Below, in pieces: positions 48,801 to 61,574 of a DNA stretch of 64,000 nucleotides. The position numbers were made by a program, and so were the translations under genes. The stretch spans positions 40,342,494 to 40,406,493 of the forward strand of contig NC_053045.1 of NCBI RefSeq assembly GCF_003473485.1, read 5' to 3'. The notes below the pieces were generated by a model that had not been told where the DNA came from, did not search any database, and saw only the letters and a program-made list of their open reading frames with translations. This DNA comes from Medicago truncatula (taxonomy: Eukaryota > Streptophyta > Magnoliopsida > Fabales > Fabaceae). The stretch's first letter is position 1. Each line of letters starts with the position of its first letter.

Positions 48801-51800
48801 ATTTTAAATTGGAGTTTATTTATATAAAAACACTGATAGGATAATGAGGAGTTTGTTATGATATGAGATAAGGAGCAGTTAGTAACAATATAGGATAATG
48901 AGTAGTAGTTAGAGAAGTTAGTTGGTATTGATTAGTTAAAAAAGTTTCATGTACAAATAGGAGAATACATGAATAGAGGAGGGGATTCATTCAGATTTGT
49001 AAACTTTTGTGAATAGAGTAATCTGTCTATTGTAGAAGGGGAAATCCTAGGAGGGTATATTTCTCCCCTATTAACTCTCTATCTTTTGTTCTAAATCTTT
49101 CAATAAAATAGTTATTTATTTTGAGTTCAATTTCTTGGTTCCTAACACACTCACAATGGTAATTTTCCATGAAGGAAGACAGATAATTCCATGATATGTT
49201 TTTTCTGCTAATAAGTTTTTCGATATTGAGGATATCTTTGTTGTAGGTGTAATGTATATAAAAGGATAAGGATTAGTTTTTGTCGTCGTATCGTGCATCC
49301 GTTTTAGCTAAATACACTAGAATAAAAGGGTGTAAATCAATTGAACAAGTCGCTATGAGACGAGAATAAAAGTAAATTCTAGTCAAGCTAAGAGTGTATG
49401 AACTACGCAGATACCGTATCGATGGCTTCATCAGAAGACTCTGTCTTTCCAGTTGTCAAATCCGTTTCAGATTCAACAGTGGGTTCTCTCTCAGCTTCTT
49501 TTGCATTCTACATTCAGGAAAAATCAAGTAAAAATGTTGAGGAAGTTTTATATCTAATGAACACACATGGCAGGAAATGCCACCTTAACAACAATAATTC
49601 AGAAGAAAATAAAAATTGCAATCCACAAATTTTATTCACCTCTTCCACTTTATCAAACAAGGATCCTTCACTTTCAGAGGTATCAGTGGCTTTATCAAAA
49701 TTTTCAAGTGTGTCAGCTAGCTTTTCCCCAGCTTCATCCTATAAGAAAGTTTTCAATGTTAAATAGATGAAATAAACCACTGACCACATGATGGAGTAGT
49801 GAAACACAATCACACACACATACAAGCTAAGAAACAGATTGATGAAGAGAAGTAATCTGCTCCACTGGCACAAATGGATGGGTGGAAAACAGTTAATTTT
49901 CTATCTACATTTGCAAGTACAAGAAAACAAGAAAATAGCAACAAAATTGTATCTAATAACATACTTGCATATTTAAATAGGTATGGCTTTAACATAGTAA
50001 ACCTCCTAACTCCTAGGAGGATGATAAAAGATCAGGAAAATCATAAATACACAGAGCCACTTCATATTAGCTGAATGCCAGATTCCAGATTGTCAATGCC
50101 AGATTCCAGATTGTCAATGCGTTCAAAAGTTAGAATAAAACACTCAATAAGGCTTGTTCTGATTATACAGTCAAGTTGCACAATTAAAATGACTCATACA
50201 ATCGAACCTGATCAACTGGAGAGTCCTCTTTAACCTCAATTTTCTCATGAATACTTGCCGCGAAATTGTCTTCGATGTCTGAATGCTTTTCAGCTTCATT
50301 TTCAATTCCTGTATCTTCTTCATTGGTTTTAACTTGTTTTTCATTAGCCTTTTCCTCAGCCTCTTTCTTCTGTTTCTCTTCTTTTTCTTTCTGTAAACGC
50401 TCCTTCTCCTCAGCCTTGTCTATTTGTTCTTTATGATCTGCAATGGAGAGAGAGAGTTTGTTAAAGAAAGAATTCCATTTGATAGCATAGAAAATTGCTA
50501 TCACATGACAAATCTTCAAAAAAAAATATCCTTTATCACCCAAACCAAAAGTTCACATCCTTTATGACATAGCGTGAAATCTGTAATTTCACGGTCAAAT
50601 ATGTTATGTGATCACATGTCTTGTTCTGAACTATAGAGTTTGAAAAATGCCTCTCCCCTTGTTAAACAGACAGGTAATAGTGGCACTACTTTGTCACGTG
50701 TGGTTCATCAGTTGAAAATAGATGGGTGTGGGCACCAGGCATATGTGTAATTAAACAGTTGGTTCAGAATATCTCAAACACTTTATACTCTTCCCAACAT
50801 TTTAAGGTTTCTTGCTAAATCAAAAAAGACATCTAATCTAGCACTTCAAACCAAACACAACAATCACTGTATCCCTGCTTTCCTAATCAGATTTCCCTAT
50901 ACATTCACTTGATCCTACCAATGCAAAATTAATCTATTATAGCATATAGCGATTTTAAATTAGTAACGAGTGCATTTGATGATACAGTGACTGTCAATTT
51001 TTTTTTGTATGGATGATCTATTGATAATTGTTTTTATGACTAGATATATCCTTAAGACAAAATTAAGGTAGTTTATTCATCCTTAAGTACATCATTACGA
51101 GAAAAGGGTAGAACAAAAAAATGGTACCCTTTAACTGTTTCACAACCCCTTTAAGTATACTTTCTTCTTTTTTCAATTTTGAAAGTTCTGCCTCATCCTT
51201 CTCCAGAGCTAAATGTGCGTGTTCAATTGCTTGCTTTCTCACTTTGACGCCCTCTTGATATGTGGCAATCTTTTTTCTCAGCTTCTCTCGCGCAGCTTTC
51301 CCAGCCTCCCAGCATGTATTTGAGCACTTTGCTTTACCATCATATTCATCACTTCCATCACAGCAATCTAGACATATCAGCAGGAAAGTGAAGTAAATAA
51401 CTTCATAGCTAATGAAACAAAAAAGTCTAGAAACTGCACAAACTACAGGCTAGCAGTTAATTGGGTATCGATGGTTTTTAACTACGACGCTCACAATACT
51501 TTTAGATCATAGTGAAATAATAACGCTTTAAGAGCTGTTAAGCAGATGAACAGTGTAAGGGATGGATAACAACATAAGGTGCTTGCCATACTCGTCTTGT
51601 TGCACTGCAACATGACTCAAAATATATGAAAATTCTATACATACTGCTAAAACAATCTCGGATTGAAATAATACAATATAGAAATAACTTTTGCAATGTA
51701 GAAACAATCTCTATGCCATATATCTAGGCATCTACATTATAGAAGACTCTAATATTGCCAGAGAAAATAACAAAGTAACAATGTAAGTTCACATCCATTG

Positions 51801-52763
51801 CACCAGATCCTTAATTTGCGTTTGCAAAAAATAAAGTACACCGGATCCAAAAATGTTCACTTTCTACACCAAAATTAATGTCAAAAAGTAACCAATATAA
51901 GCATATTCAGTGTTCATACATGTACTTCAAAATCTATATGTATAGGATCTCGCCTATGCATATCTATCCTATCCAATACCAATTTTTTCTTCTTCCTGCA
52001 ACTTACTTTCCCCTCTGTCCCTAGTTTTACATTCGTGGCTAAAGTCAGGTTTTTAAATAAAGGTCCGCAGCCGCAATCTGTTCTGCGATATGATAGTATC
52101 TTAAGTTGTCAAAACTGTGATTGAGGCCACATTTGACCCTACTTGTCCACAATACCAGGGATTGCGATGTGATGGCAACCATTATCTATGTAAAACCCTG
52201 TTTGAAGCACTAAAGTCTAACTATACATGCAATTGACAAAAACACATTAATCTCACCGCAAATTCCATCATTGACTCGAGACGAAAACAGATACAGAGGG
52301 GAATGCCCAGCATTACGACAATAAAATTTTCCACGCGGACACGCAGATGTACCTGAAATACCAAAGCCACGTTAATTAATCAACAATAATTCAACACGAA
52401 ACAAATAAAAAATTATTAAAAAAAAAGAGAGAGAGAGAGAAACGAAACCAGGTTCATCGGTGCCATCGGGGCAATCGCAGAAATCGTCATTGAGCTGATC
52501 TTTGTTGAAATTAGCGGATCCATCTTTACATCTTATTACATCGGAAGATTTGTAATATTTTTCATCTGCGAAAATAACCAGTAACCGTCGTCGTCATTTC
52601 TATAACAATAATTTAGATAAAAATGTGTGAAAAAATCGTAACAGTGAAATGAACCTTGGGGAGCGATTCCGAGAAATGGGTCTTTGGGCTTCGAAGAAGA
52701 AGATAATGGGGCGAGAAACACGAGGAGGAGAGGAATGAGAAAGATTCGAAGCTGCAGCTTCAT
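45823..52763 (-). CDS. PSL4: Glucosidase II beta subunit (PSL4/PRKCSH homologue)
   Basis: Fifteen exons: 52763-52655, 52565-52449, 52352-52257, 51367-51128, 50437-50208, 49738-49640, 49507-49415, 47968-47617, 47351-47250, 47145-47088, 46968-46900, 46763-46676, 46204-46143, 46018-45967, 45885-45823. They encode 609 residues (Arabidopsis PSL4 about 647). Signal peptide 1 to about 24; two LDL-receptor-A-like calcium-binding modules (about 49-80, [12 protein letters not shown]; about 87-126, [12 protein letters not shown]); a charged coiled coil (about 125-240); an acidic middle with KYDDDTG repeats; and a mannose-6-phosphate-receptor homology lectin domain (about 480-590, with [22 protein letters not shown]). 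It ends RDEL. With the catalytic alpha subunit it trims glucose from N-glycans in the ER and supports receptor quality control. All introns are GT-AG. Confidence 0.96.
47700..47790 (-). repeat. 21-bp coding repeat (KYDDDTG) in glucosidase II beta exon 8
   Basis: About 3.5 copies of a 21-bp unit encode consecutive D-D-D-T-(S/G)-K-Y heptads in the acidic middle of the protein. Copies differ by few bases, so expansion was recent. Confidence 0.85.
48834..49147 (+). mobile_element. Possible solo LTR in intron 7 of glucosidase II beta
   Basis: The 314-bp stretch begins TGATAGGA and ends TCCTAACA, an inverted TG...CA pair. It has AATAAAA about 40 bases before its right end and internal short direct repeats (AGGATAATGAG). 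This looks like an LTR in the plus direction. No clean 5-bp duplication and no retroelement body were found. Confidence 0.45.
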
Positions 52764-54383
52764 GTTGTTGATTGTTAGATCGAATGTGTTTAGAAATTGA
52801 ACAAAAGGGGGGTGTAGATAGCGACAGAAACGTCCCGTTATGGACACCAGCGTATCGAGCAGCGACTGCTACTGACTCTTCGTGAAATTAGATAGATTTC
52901 AGAATCCTCATTCAAGATCATCACCAAATTCGTACCAGTTTTGTCAGATTTTTATGTCTATCAAAATTTGAAGTTAAATTTCTCGAAAAATTAAATTCCT
53001 GATGTTACTCAGTTATTTAATTGTAAGGAATTATTTTAAAATATAAACGTCTTTTAAATTACTATATATTCATTTGTTTTTCTTTTTTAATTAATATACA
53101 AAAATCCTACTAATTCACATTTTTTATTTGAGTTTAAAGAACGGGTTAGTGGAACCCAATCATTTTCAAAACATTTAACATCGGGTGGATTGACGATGCG
53201 AAATAGTTTTGAACATGCAATCAATCAAAATATTTAGAATTATCACATCAATTAATATTTTTTATTCACGTGACAACTCATAATGTTTTGATTGGTTGTG
53301 TATGCAAAAATTATTTTCGACTATCAACTTGTCACCATTAAACTCTTTTTATTTATACATAAAAGACAATTTAATATTAGTTGTTATTATAGATATTAAT
53401 TACACCGCCAACTTATGTGAATATGTACGTGAAATATACATAAGGAATGTTTAAACTATGGAATGACACTAGTAAAGAAAGACTTTGTGTACAACTTTTT
53501 TCTTTTTTTGATATTGTAATTTTAGTTTGTCATGTTGTAAGAGTCTAGCACATTTTGTGTGACAAAGCCTTCATTGACATTGATGTTGTTGTTAAATGTG
53601 GAAATAAATGAAGTTTGCTCCCTCTCCGTGTTACTCTGAGACACCCAAAAATGCTCATATCAAGATCGGGAGTTTTTGTCTTGAAAAAAAATCTTGCACC
53701 AATTTTGTTTCGTTCAAATGTCAAAACTTACCGAAAATTACATTTTTTTCGCTACGTATTGGAGACTACATTCTGATAGGTTTCAATCTCTTATGCATGT
53801 TTTAGTTTCAAAACTCAAATTCTTAACCTCCTTCTCCGTTGAGTTTCATTATTGACATCGAAAGGGCGCATATTTCTTCTCATTTTTAACAAGTGTCAAT
53901 TTAATATTATTTGATTGTTAGAGTAAAATATGATATTTATATTTTGTTGTGGAATGTGATACATAACTACCCGAACATAGTGAGTTAACATGCTCCTAAA
54001 AAGAATGAGACAAGGTAGTTGTCGATGAAAGATGAATTAAGACGAGGTCGGATGTGTTTTCTTAATCGTCATTTCATTTGTTTTAAGTGATTAACTTTGA
54101 GGGAGGAACTTTGTAGAGCGTTAGGTACAGTTGTTTTGAATTTTGAGCTACACCAAAAAATGCATAAATGACCATAGTGTGATTATTGCCTATTTGGCAA
54201 ACAACGTGGCCTACATACTGTTGTGTGTAACCCCTATTACGTGTTTACTCCCTTGGTAGTAGTGGGATTTTGACGCCGCTACGTTTTGGTTCAATTTTCT
54301 CTCTTTAGCATTACTTGTTGACAAAGTCCTTCTATGCGTAGTTCTACCACAAATCATATTTATTCCCTCATTCCTCATACCAA
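52764..54383. other. Intergenic DNA upstream of glucosidase II beta
   Basis: About 1.6 kb with the promoter side of the glucosidase II beta gene. A pair of similar AT-rich stretches (about 53200-53300) mentions no coding signal. No gene was recognised. Confidence 0.4.
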
Positions 54384-54526
54384 TTTTTTTTTTTTTTTTT
54401 TTTTTATCTTAAATGAAGTGATAAACCACTAATTCACGCACAACTGTGAGGTCCCGGGTTCGAACCCGGGTCATGATGTCTGGCCTTGCAATTTCGACAT
54501 TTGCCAGTTGAGCTAGGACTTCTAGA
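54384..54526 (-). mobile_element. tRNA-derived SINE (minus strand) with near-intact polymerase III boxes
   Basis: On the minus strand: TAGCTCAACTGGC (box A, 54515-54503) and GGGTTCGAACCC (box B, 54467-54456), then about 75 bases and a 22-base A run (T run at 54384-54405). The flanking duplication is TTCCTCATACCAA (54371-54383) against CTCCTCATAACAA (54527-54539), 11 of 13. It is not a functional tRNA: no cloverleaf can be closed around the boxes. Confidence 0.88.
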
Positions 54527-54539
54527 CTCCTCATAACAA

Positions 54540-54985
54540 TTATTGGCACTCCAAGCATAGGTCGTGGGTAATGTGTCATTATTTAGTCTCATTATGTTGG
54601 TGACTCGGTTTCAAGCCTTTGACATTCCATATTTTGAGTTAGTGAGCTTGAGAAAGAATTTGCTTCATCACTCGACTGCTATAGCATCGCTTATTTGTCA
54701 AATCTAACTAACAGAGTTATTATTTTTAAGTGTAAACAAATATCCATATGTTATATCACTGGTTATCATTAATAAAATGGATGATGTGACATAATTAATT
54801 ATTATTATTGTATCGTAAAATGGATGATGTGACACAATTAATTAATTAACTAGTTGATGATAAAATGGATAATATAAAATTACATTTTATTTTACAATTA
54901 CTTCTCGCCGACTTCATTTAACACTACATTTTTTTTTAATTTACATACACTATCTAAAATAAAACTAACAATTTATTTTTATTTT
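54540..54985. other. Intergenic AT-rich DNA
   Basis: Contains AAAATGGATGATGTGACA in two nearby copies and a third weaker one (54776-54870). No gene. Confidence 0.5.
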
Positions 54986-55845
54986 GAGTATTACTTCTCC
55001 CATCCTATAGGATTTTCGCGCGTCCTGTGTTTTTTTCAAAAATACCCTTGAGGTTTCCGGATTTCATAATCCGGAATGGTGTTTTCCTTTGTTATAGGGT
55101 GAAAAATGGAGTTAAGGATTTTTCTGGATTTTGTAATCCGGAAACTTCAAAAAATAGCGCGCGTTACATGATGTTTCCGGATTACATAATCCGGAAACCC
55201 CTAAACACATTTTTTTAAGGTAAAATAGTTCGGATTATATAATCCAAACTGTACCAGCACATATCGTAAACATATTTGTAACATGTATAACCATTTTAAA
55301 GACAATATTAATCTTCCTAACTCTTATCCTTTTGTTTTGGGTCATTGTTACCTGTTCTTAGTCAAAAATCGAGTTTTCGGGCTACTTGATCGGATTGCTC
55401 TGAAACTTCCCCAGAAAATCAGAAAAAATTCAAGGACCATGACTCCCTTAGAAGAGACTTCTTATGGGATTTCGCCCCTCAAAATAAAAAATTTCATTGT
55501 TTAGATTCATTTTTCATTTTTTTTTTTAATTATTCATATTCTCAGAAAAATTTGAAAAAATTTGCACTAGTTTTATTTGATTTTTAGAATTTTTTGGTGG
55601 TATTTTTATATTTTTATGATTTTATTTGACAGATTTTTACCATTTTTTACTTAATTTTTTTGTTGTTTTTAAAATCAAAACTGCTGAAATGTGAGAGATT
55701 CTGATGGCTGGTTATACATAAGAATTGTCCAGATTATAAAATTCGAAATAGTAAACATGATTCCGGATTATGAAATTCGAAAACCTAAATACATTCTTGG
55801 AAAAAACGCAGTGCGCGAATCCTATAGGTAGGAAAAATAATACTC
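54986..55845. mobile_element. Mutator-like MITE upstream of the NusB-domain gene
   Basis: 860 bp. Inverted ends start GAGTATTACTTCTCC and GAGTATTATTTTTCC, and continue through CCTATAGGAT to a CGCGC core. A perfect 9-bp duplication TTTTATTTT flanks it (54977-54985 and 55846-55854), as in Mutator-like elements. Inside, the palindromic word CCGGATT(N)4AATCCGG and decayed versions occur six times. Non-coding. Confidence 0.88.
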
Positions 55846-55878
55846 TTTTATTTTTCCGTTTGTAATAGTTTTTCAAAA

Positions 55879-55886
55879 TATAAATA
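55879..55886 (+). promoter_or_regulatory. TATA box of the NusB-domain gene
   Basis: TATAAATA, 66 bases upstream of the ATG and only about 25 bases downstream of the Mutator-like element and its duplication. Confidence 0.55.
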
Positions 55887-55951
55887 AAAGCTAAAAACGC
55901 ATTTTCAATCCAATTATTATCACCGTTATCTATCTACTCCACACTACAACA

Positions 55952-58900
55952 ATGGAGGGAGCCTTACTTCCCCTCTCTTCACCTTCAACTTCTTCTTCCA
56001 AACTCAACCACCGCTTTTGCTTCCCCTCTTCACTACTAAACAACCACCGTTACTCTCACTTCCCCAAATTCCTTCCCAAACCCAAAATTAACACAGTTAC
56101 TTCATCACCGTTATCTCTTAAATGCTCTCTCCGTGGTTCCACTTTAGCACTCGACAAAGACGAAACTTCTGTCTCAGAAATAACAGACACCTCTTCAATT
56201 TCTCTGCCTAAACTCGATAAAACCGGCCGGTTTTGTAGTCCTAGAGCCGCTAGAGAACTTGCTCTGTAAGTACATTACAGAATTACAATTGTCTACTGAA
56301 TTTGAGTATTTGGAATTACGTTAACGGTTTTCTATTTTGCAGGTCTATAATTTATGCTTCGTGTTTGGAGGGATTGGACCCGGTTCGGTTATTTGAGAAA
56401 CGGATGAATGAGCGTAGAGGTAATTGTTAACTGTTTTGGTTTTGGTTGTTGTTGGTATTGTGGTGAAGATTGAAGTGAATGTGTTTGTTTGTTATAGAGG
56501 TTGGTTATGAATTTAACAAGGAGAAACTGTTGGAGTATAACCACATGAGTTTCGGAGGGCCACCTGTTATCGTTGAAACAGATGAAGATGCTAATGAACT
56601 TCTAAGGAACATTCAACTTGAGTCTGCAATTGGTAATGATATATAATAACAATAGCTTCTAAACTAATTGTGTTTTAAAGTTGTACATTTCATATTTTGA
56701 CCAATATATATGATTAGTTAATTTGATTTGCTGCTCAAATTTGAATTTAATTGGTCTTTGGAAATGAAAGTCGGTCATTTCTTTATATATGGTGATTCAT
56801 TTGCTAATAGATTAAGGCTTGAAATTAAGCTTGAGTAGAAAAATTTATGGACTATTCATGATAATTCTAGCTTTTAAGTTGTAGCATGTCCAAATGAATA
56901 AGACTTAGGACTAGGAGTGTGGTATGAAACTGAAGTTGTGTTGCGGCTAATGCGGTCTGAAGTGTGCCAATTGCAGCCTGATGTAAACCGTTTTACACTG
57001 TTATCCAATCACTATCCGATATTATCTTTTTGCCACACCAGCTTGAAATACTTTAAAAGAAAAACATATAACTTAGTTGTGAGCTTAACCTTCCCTAATT
57101 ACAATATGATTTTATTTTCCATTTATCACATGCTTAATAGTTATGTGTAACGTCTCATTAATCACTAGTTAGGGACATTTGCTGGGACGTGAGAACTAGG
57201 ATGACGATGAACTGCGCGAGGGATTTTAACCAATTAGGGTTTTATAGGCTTGTTTTCATTTTAATTCAATTAAAACATGTTAAACTGATGTGTCAAAAAA
57301 AAAAACAGTACACTACATATAAATTGAACTCCTTGAGTGGCAGCCTGATATTACGGCTGCATTACGTGATCTGGTCTTCATTTAAAACCTTGCATAGGAA
57401 TGCAACATCAAACTTTTTACCTTGGTAGCCATGAGACAACATCAAACTTTTTACCTTGGTATCCATGAGAACAAAAATTTATAGTGAGTTTTATATTGGT
57501 TCTCACTGCAGCAGTTTGGAGATTTAGCAATTTGATGTTGTAAGTTGGCCCTAAAGTAGTAGTTCTAAGGAGGGGTACATCCATATGGCCTCTCAAGCAT
57601 TGTAATGTTTCTCTCTTTAAAATTGTTCTGTTTTCATTTTATGGCCTGTATATCTATGACAGATTAATTTATACAGACTTTAATACAGGAATCATCTGCT
57701 ACTGGTTAAAAATGTATGATTAATTGATTATGGTATTATATCTTAGGTATACCTTTGTGTAGCCTTCCTTATTATGTTATGTCACATAATTTCATATGAC
57801 AGAAGTCTTTGCGTTGTCACTTGTATGCCCAGGAAAAGTTTTGACTTGGTTATAATATATTTATTATGTTCACAGTTTATAATTTCCTTTTGTGACTCGT
57901 TATATTCTGTTGCATGCCAGAAGAAGAAGTCCTTGCAGCTCCCCCAAAGCTGGTATATAGCAGATTGATTTTGAGGTAAATGTAGACCCTTTACATATAA
58001 TGCATGCATCAGACTTATACTTGTAGCTAAAGCTTGTCATTTGTCATCAAACACTGCACGATTGAGTGCTCTGGTGTGTATGAGTTTGTTTTTTGGTTTT
58101 GTTTTTTTAATGACAAATGTTGATCATTAAATGTTAGAAATGTTGATCCTTATTCCAATGGAATCTAATAATCTAGCACTGTGTCATATCTGCAGGTTCA
58201 CTAGGAAACTATTGGTTGCCGTCAGGGATAGATGGGACAGTCATGTCCCTGTTATTAACAAAGTTATCCCACCAAATTGGCAGGTACACGAAATGAAATA
58301 GCTTTTGCACACAATTTATTACCCCCCCTGCATCCCGAACAAAATGAAGCAATAGATATAGTAAATGCTTCATCTTATTTCATAGAATTTTGGCTAGACC
58401 CTACTCAAAATTCTGAGTTAGGTCAGGAGGCGAGCATTGTCCAAGCTTTATAATGACTACTTTGGCCATATTTTTAGTCAATGTGGCATCTCACCATTAT
58501 TTAACCCCTGCTATCTTTATCATCCTTTGAAACAATGCCATAATTAGAATTTCAAAGTTCAAGTTTACAAAGACATAATTTGTCTAGAGTAGGGCAAAGA
58601 AGAATAAATGTATCATGTTAAAACTGTTCAACCTAAATTTACAAGGTCTGAGAGGTATGACTTCCTATTATGTCTTTTTCCTTCCACATTATCTTGAACA
58701 ATAGAAGTCTTTTTCCCACTAGGTGACAAAAAGGTTTTTCTCCCATTACTGACGTAGAACAGTGATCCTAGGGTACTCCTTTGACTTTGGTTTTATATGC
58801 TCTCTGAAAAAAAGGAATTCTTAGTACCTCATTATTATTCTTAGTACCTAACATAACCCTATCCTTAGTACCTCATTATTATTCTTAGTAGCAAACAGGG

Positions 58901-60435
58901 AAACACCTTATTAAGGTAACTCTATTCTATACTGGAATGAGATAATCCAAAATAGGATATAATTCCTAACTCCTAAGTTACAACTAACAAATCAGAAACC
59001 TTAATTACTGATCAGTTGGTGTTGATCATGTTGGAAATAGTAATGGTATTGAGTGTTTTGTTGGATTTATTGGGATCATTAAACAGTTATTGTTGGGTAT
59101 AACAATTTTAACAAACGATGAGTTAATAGAACATTGGAAATTTAGGATCGTACCGAATAGTTTCATTCTTATTCTGTTATTATAAATACGAGATGTATTT
59201 ACACTTAAATGCAGTTAAATTCAGCTGGCCGAGTGCAAGTCATGATACTGTATTTTTTCAAAACCCAAGACTGCGATCACTTTCAACTGATGACTTAGTT
59301 AATCTATTTACTCATTACTGATAAGTGATAAATGCCTATACAGTTGCACTTGCATTATTTACATTGAATTTAGAAACCCTTGCATACTGCGTAGTACAGT
59401 ACACTACCATTTTTAGGTTGATAGTTTCTCAAATTGTCTTATCGTTCATCTAGTATATTAGCATCACAGTCTACGTGATATAGTTGACAGCTTTGTATTT
59501 TTACTGGTTTAATAATCTTTTGATGATACTTGTTTGCATCTACTTCCAAGTCATAGAGAATTCCAACTAAAGTTCGAGTATGACTTGTAACCAAGGTTGG
59601 AGTATCGTTATGGTGTGTGGTGGCCAAGGCCACCCCAATTTTTGTTTTTATTATTGGATATGCATACATAAGGCATCAAAAGTAAAATGTTTATACAAAT
59701 GTCAAGGTTACAAAATAACAAAGTAACCACTGCTACACCAAATTTTACGTAATGATAGTGAAATGTTTATATACATTTGTTAATTATTTGGCCATTTCTA
59801 AATAATCAAACCAAGCTCCCCCACTGCTTGTAACTATTTATTTCTGTTTTATCCCTATCACACACACACCCTCCTCCACTCACACTTTATAATTTTAATT
59901 ATTAGACGACTTTGTTTGTTAATGGCCATAGTTTGCATATTGTTTGTTGATGCATTCCAGGAAGAACCAGCAGGGAAGATTTTAGAGCTTTCTATTCTTC
60001 ACTTGGCAATGTCTGAAATAGCCGTGCTAGACACCAGACACCAAATTGTCATTAACGAGGTACATCTTAATTTTCTGTAATCATTGACTTTTTATTTTTA
60101 TTTTTGTGGGTGTTAGGGGAACTATTGTTTTCAACATATGACAATGTCAATTTTTTCTACCATTGGAATGAACTTTGAATAATGTGTATTACCAATAACA
60201 CAAATTATAGCTAGTAAGGGACTGAGTCATGATACTTGCATATTGCTTATACATTCACACACTTTCACACGAGCACCATTTCATAAGCAATAAAAAACTT
60301 AAATCATGTGCTATGTTTATTTTGAAGGCGGTGGATCTGGCTAAACGGTTCTGTGATGGAGCAGCCCCTCGTATCATTAACGGCTGTCTACGCACATTTT
60401 ACCGAGATCTGGAGGCATCAAATAATAGGGTTTAG
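55952..60435 (+). CDS. NusB antitermination-factor-domain protein, plastid-targeted
   Basis: Seven exons: 55952-56265, 56343-56419, 56498-56632, 57921-57975, 58196-58283, 59961-60059 and 60328-60435. They encode 291 residues, close to the ~300 of the Arabidopsis homologue (At4g26370, from memory). The first ~65 residues are rich in Ser/Thr/Pro with few acids, a chloroplast transit peptide. The NusB-like all-helical domain starts at about 97 (SPRAARELALSIIYASCLEG) and ends with LELSILHLAMSEIAVLD and FCDGAAPRIINGCLRTFYRDLE; the bacterial equivalents contact boxA RNA and NusE/S10. A role in plastid transcription or rRNA processing is inferred from the family. Its promoter carries a MITE close to the TATA box. 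Confidence 0.93.
57402..57468 (+). repeat. Two-copy 34-bp tandem repeat in NusB-domain gene intron 3
   Basis: CAACATCAAACTTTTTACCT continuing through CCATGAGA occurs twice in direct succession. Confidence 0.8.
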
Positions 60436-61565
60436 TTGATCTACATTATCTGTATGCTTATTGCTTTAGATTGTTGAGAATATTGACGTGGATTTGAGGA
60501 ATATCACCTATGCTGGTCTGATAAGTTAGAGATATGTTGAACCATTACTATAGGTTGGTGCAACTGGCAAGATCATAAGTAGGAGTTATGTTTGAAAGTG
60601 GTTGATAAACTTTAGTCTTTAGATGATTTCCCACAAGTTTATTACGGTATGCACAAGTAGTGAATATGAGCATTGTTTTCAAAATTCAAGGTCTATCCAA
60701 CTATATATCAACAATCGCATATCAAATTTTTGTAATTAATATGTATAATTTTTTTTGACCAAATAACGACGAAGATATACTATTAATTTACTTTAAAAAA
60801 AAAAAAAGTTAAACCGGCTCCCCGAAATTGACATTCGGTTGAATATGAAACCTTTGACAGGAGAAACCTTTCGACTGTTCTCCCTTCAAAAATGAATTTC
60901 GGATTTTTTACATCGAAAGGATTTACTTGTTACTAATAGAACACAACCCCCGTTTTTCTTTAGATCTACTTGTTTCACTCCGATAGTATCATAAATTGAG
61001 TCAATGCATAGGAAATGACTGCATTTTCATACTATTAAGTTAAGTGAAATACAGAAGACATAATCCGAATTATATCAGATTACTTAACTTATATTATTGG
61101 ATAATACGGAGTCTATTCATGCAGGATATGATAGAGTCTGATCATAGAAAAGATTCTCTTCAAGCGAACCATACTTTAAACTTTAAGATCTCAAGCCAAC
61201 GTTAAAGTATTATTTTATTTTATTCATATAATTAAAAAATTAACAATTCACAAACACAATATATTTAATGATATTTATGAAAACAAGTGTTCATCCTTGG
61301 CATTTTAATTGTTTTTAAATAAAAAATGCAAAAAGTGTTATCTTCCAATATTGAACACAGTAAAAAAAAAACGTATAAAGAAATATTGTATTTCGGTATA
61401 AGATTTTTCTTTCAATATTACCCATCACTTCACTTGATTATCTACCATTTTATTGTTTATTGTTAATAAAAGCAAAAAGATATGCATGTTAAATTAATGC
61501 TTGTCTTGATGCTAATAATAATCAAAAGGTATGATAAGTTGTTTTTTATGAATAACAATATATTT
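60436..61565. other. 3' flank of the NusB-domain gene
   Basis: AT-rich DNA with the presumed 3' untranslated region. No further gene was recognised. Confidence 0.4.
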
Positions 61566-61574
61566 TTTTTTATA

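Noticed and set aside
54456-54526. A tRNA gene suggested by box A and box B on the minus strand
   Set aside because: The acceptor stem cannot be closed around the boxes, and the poly-A tail and flanking duplication identify a SINE.
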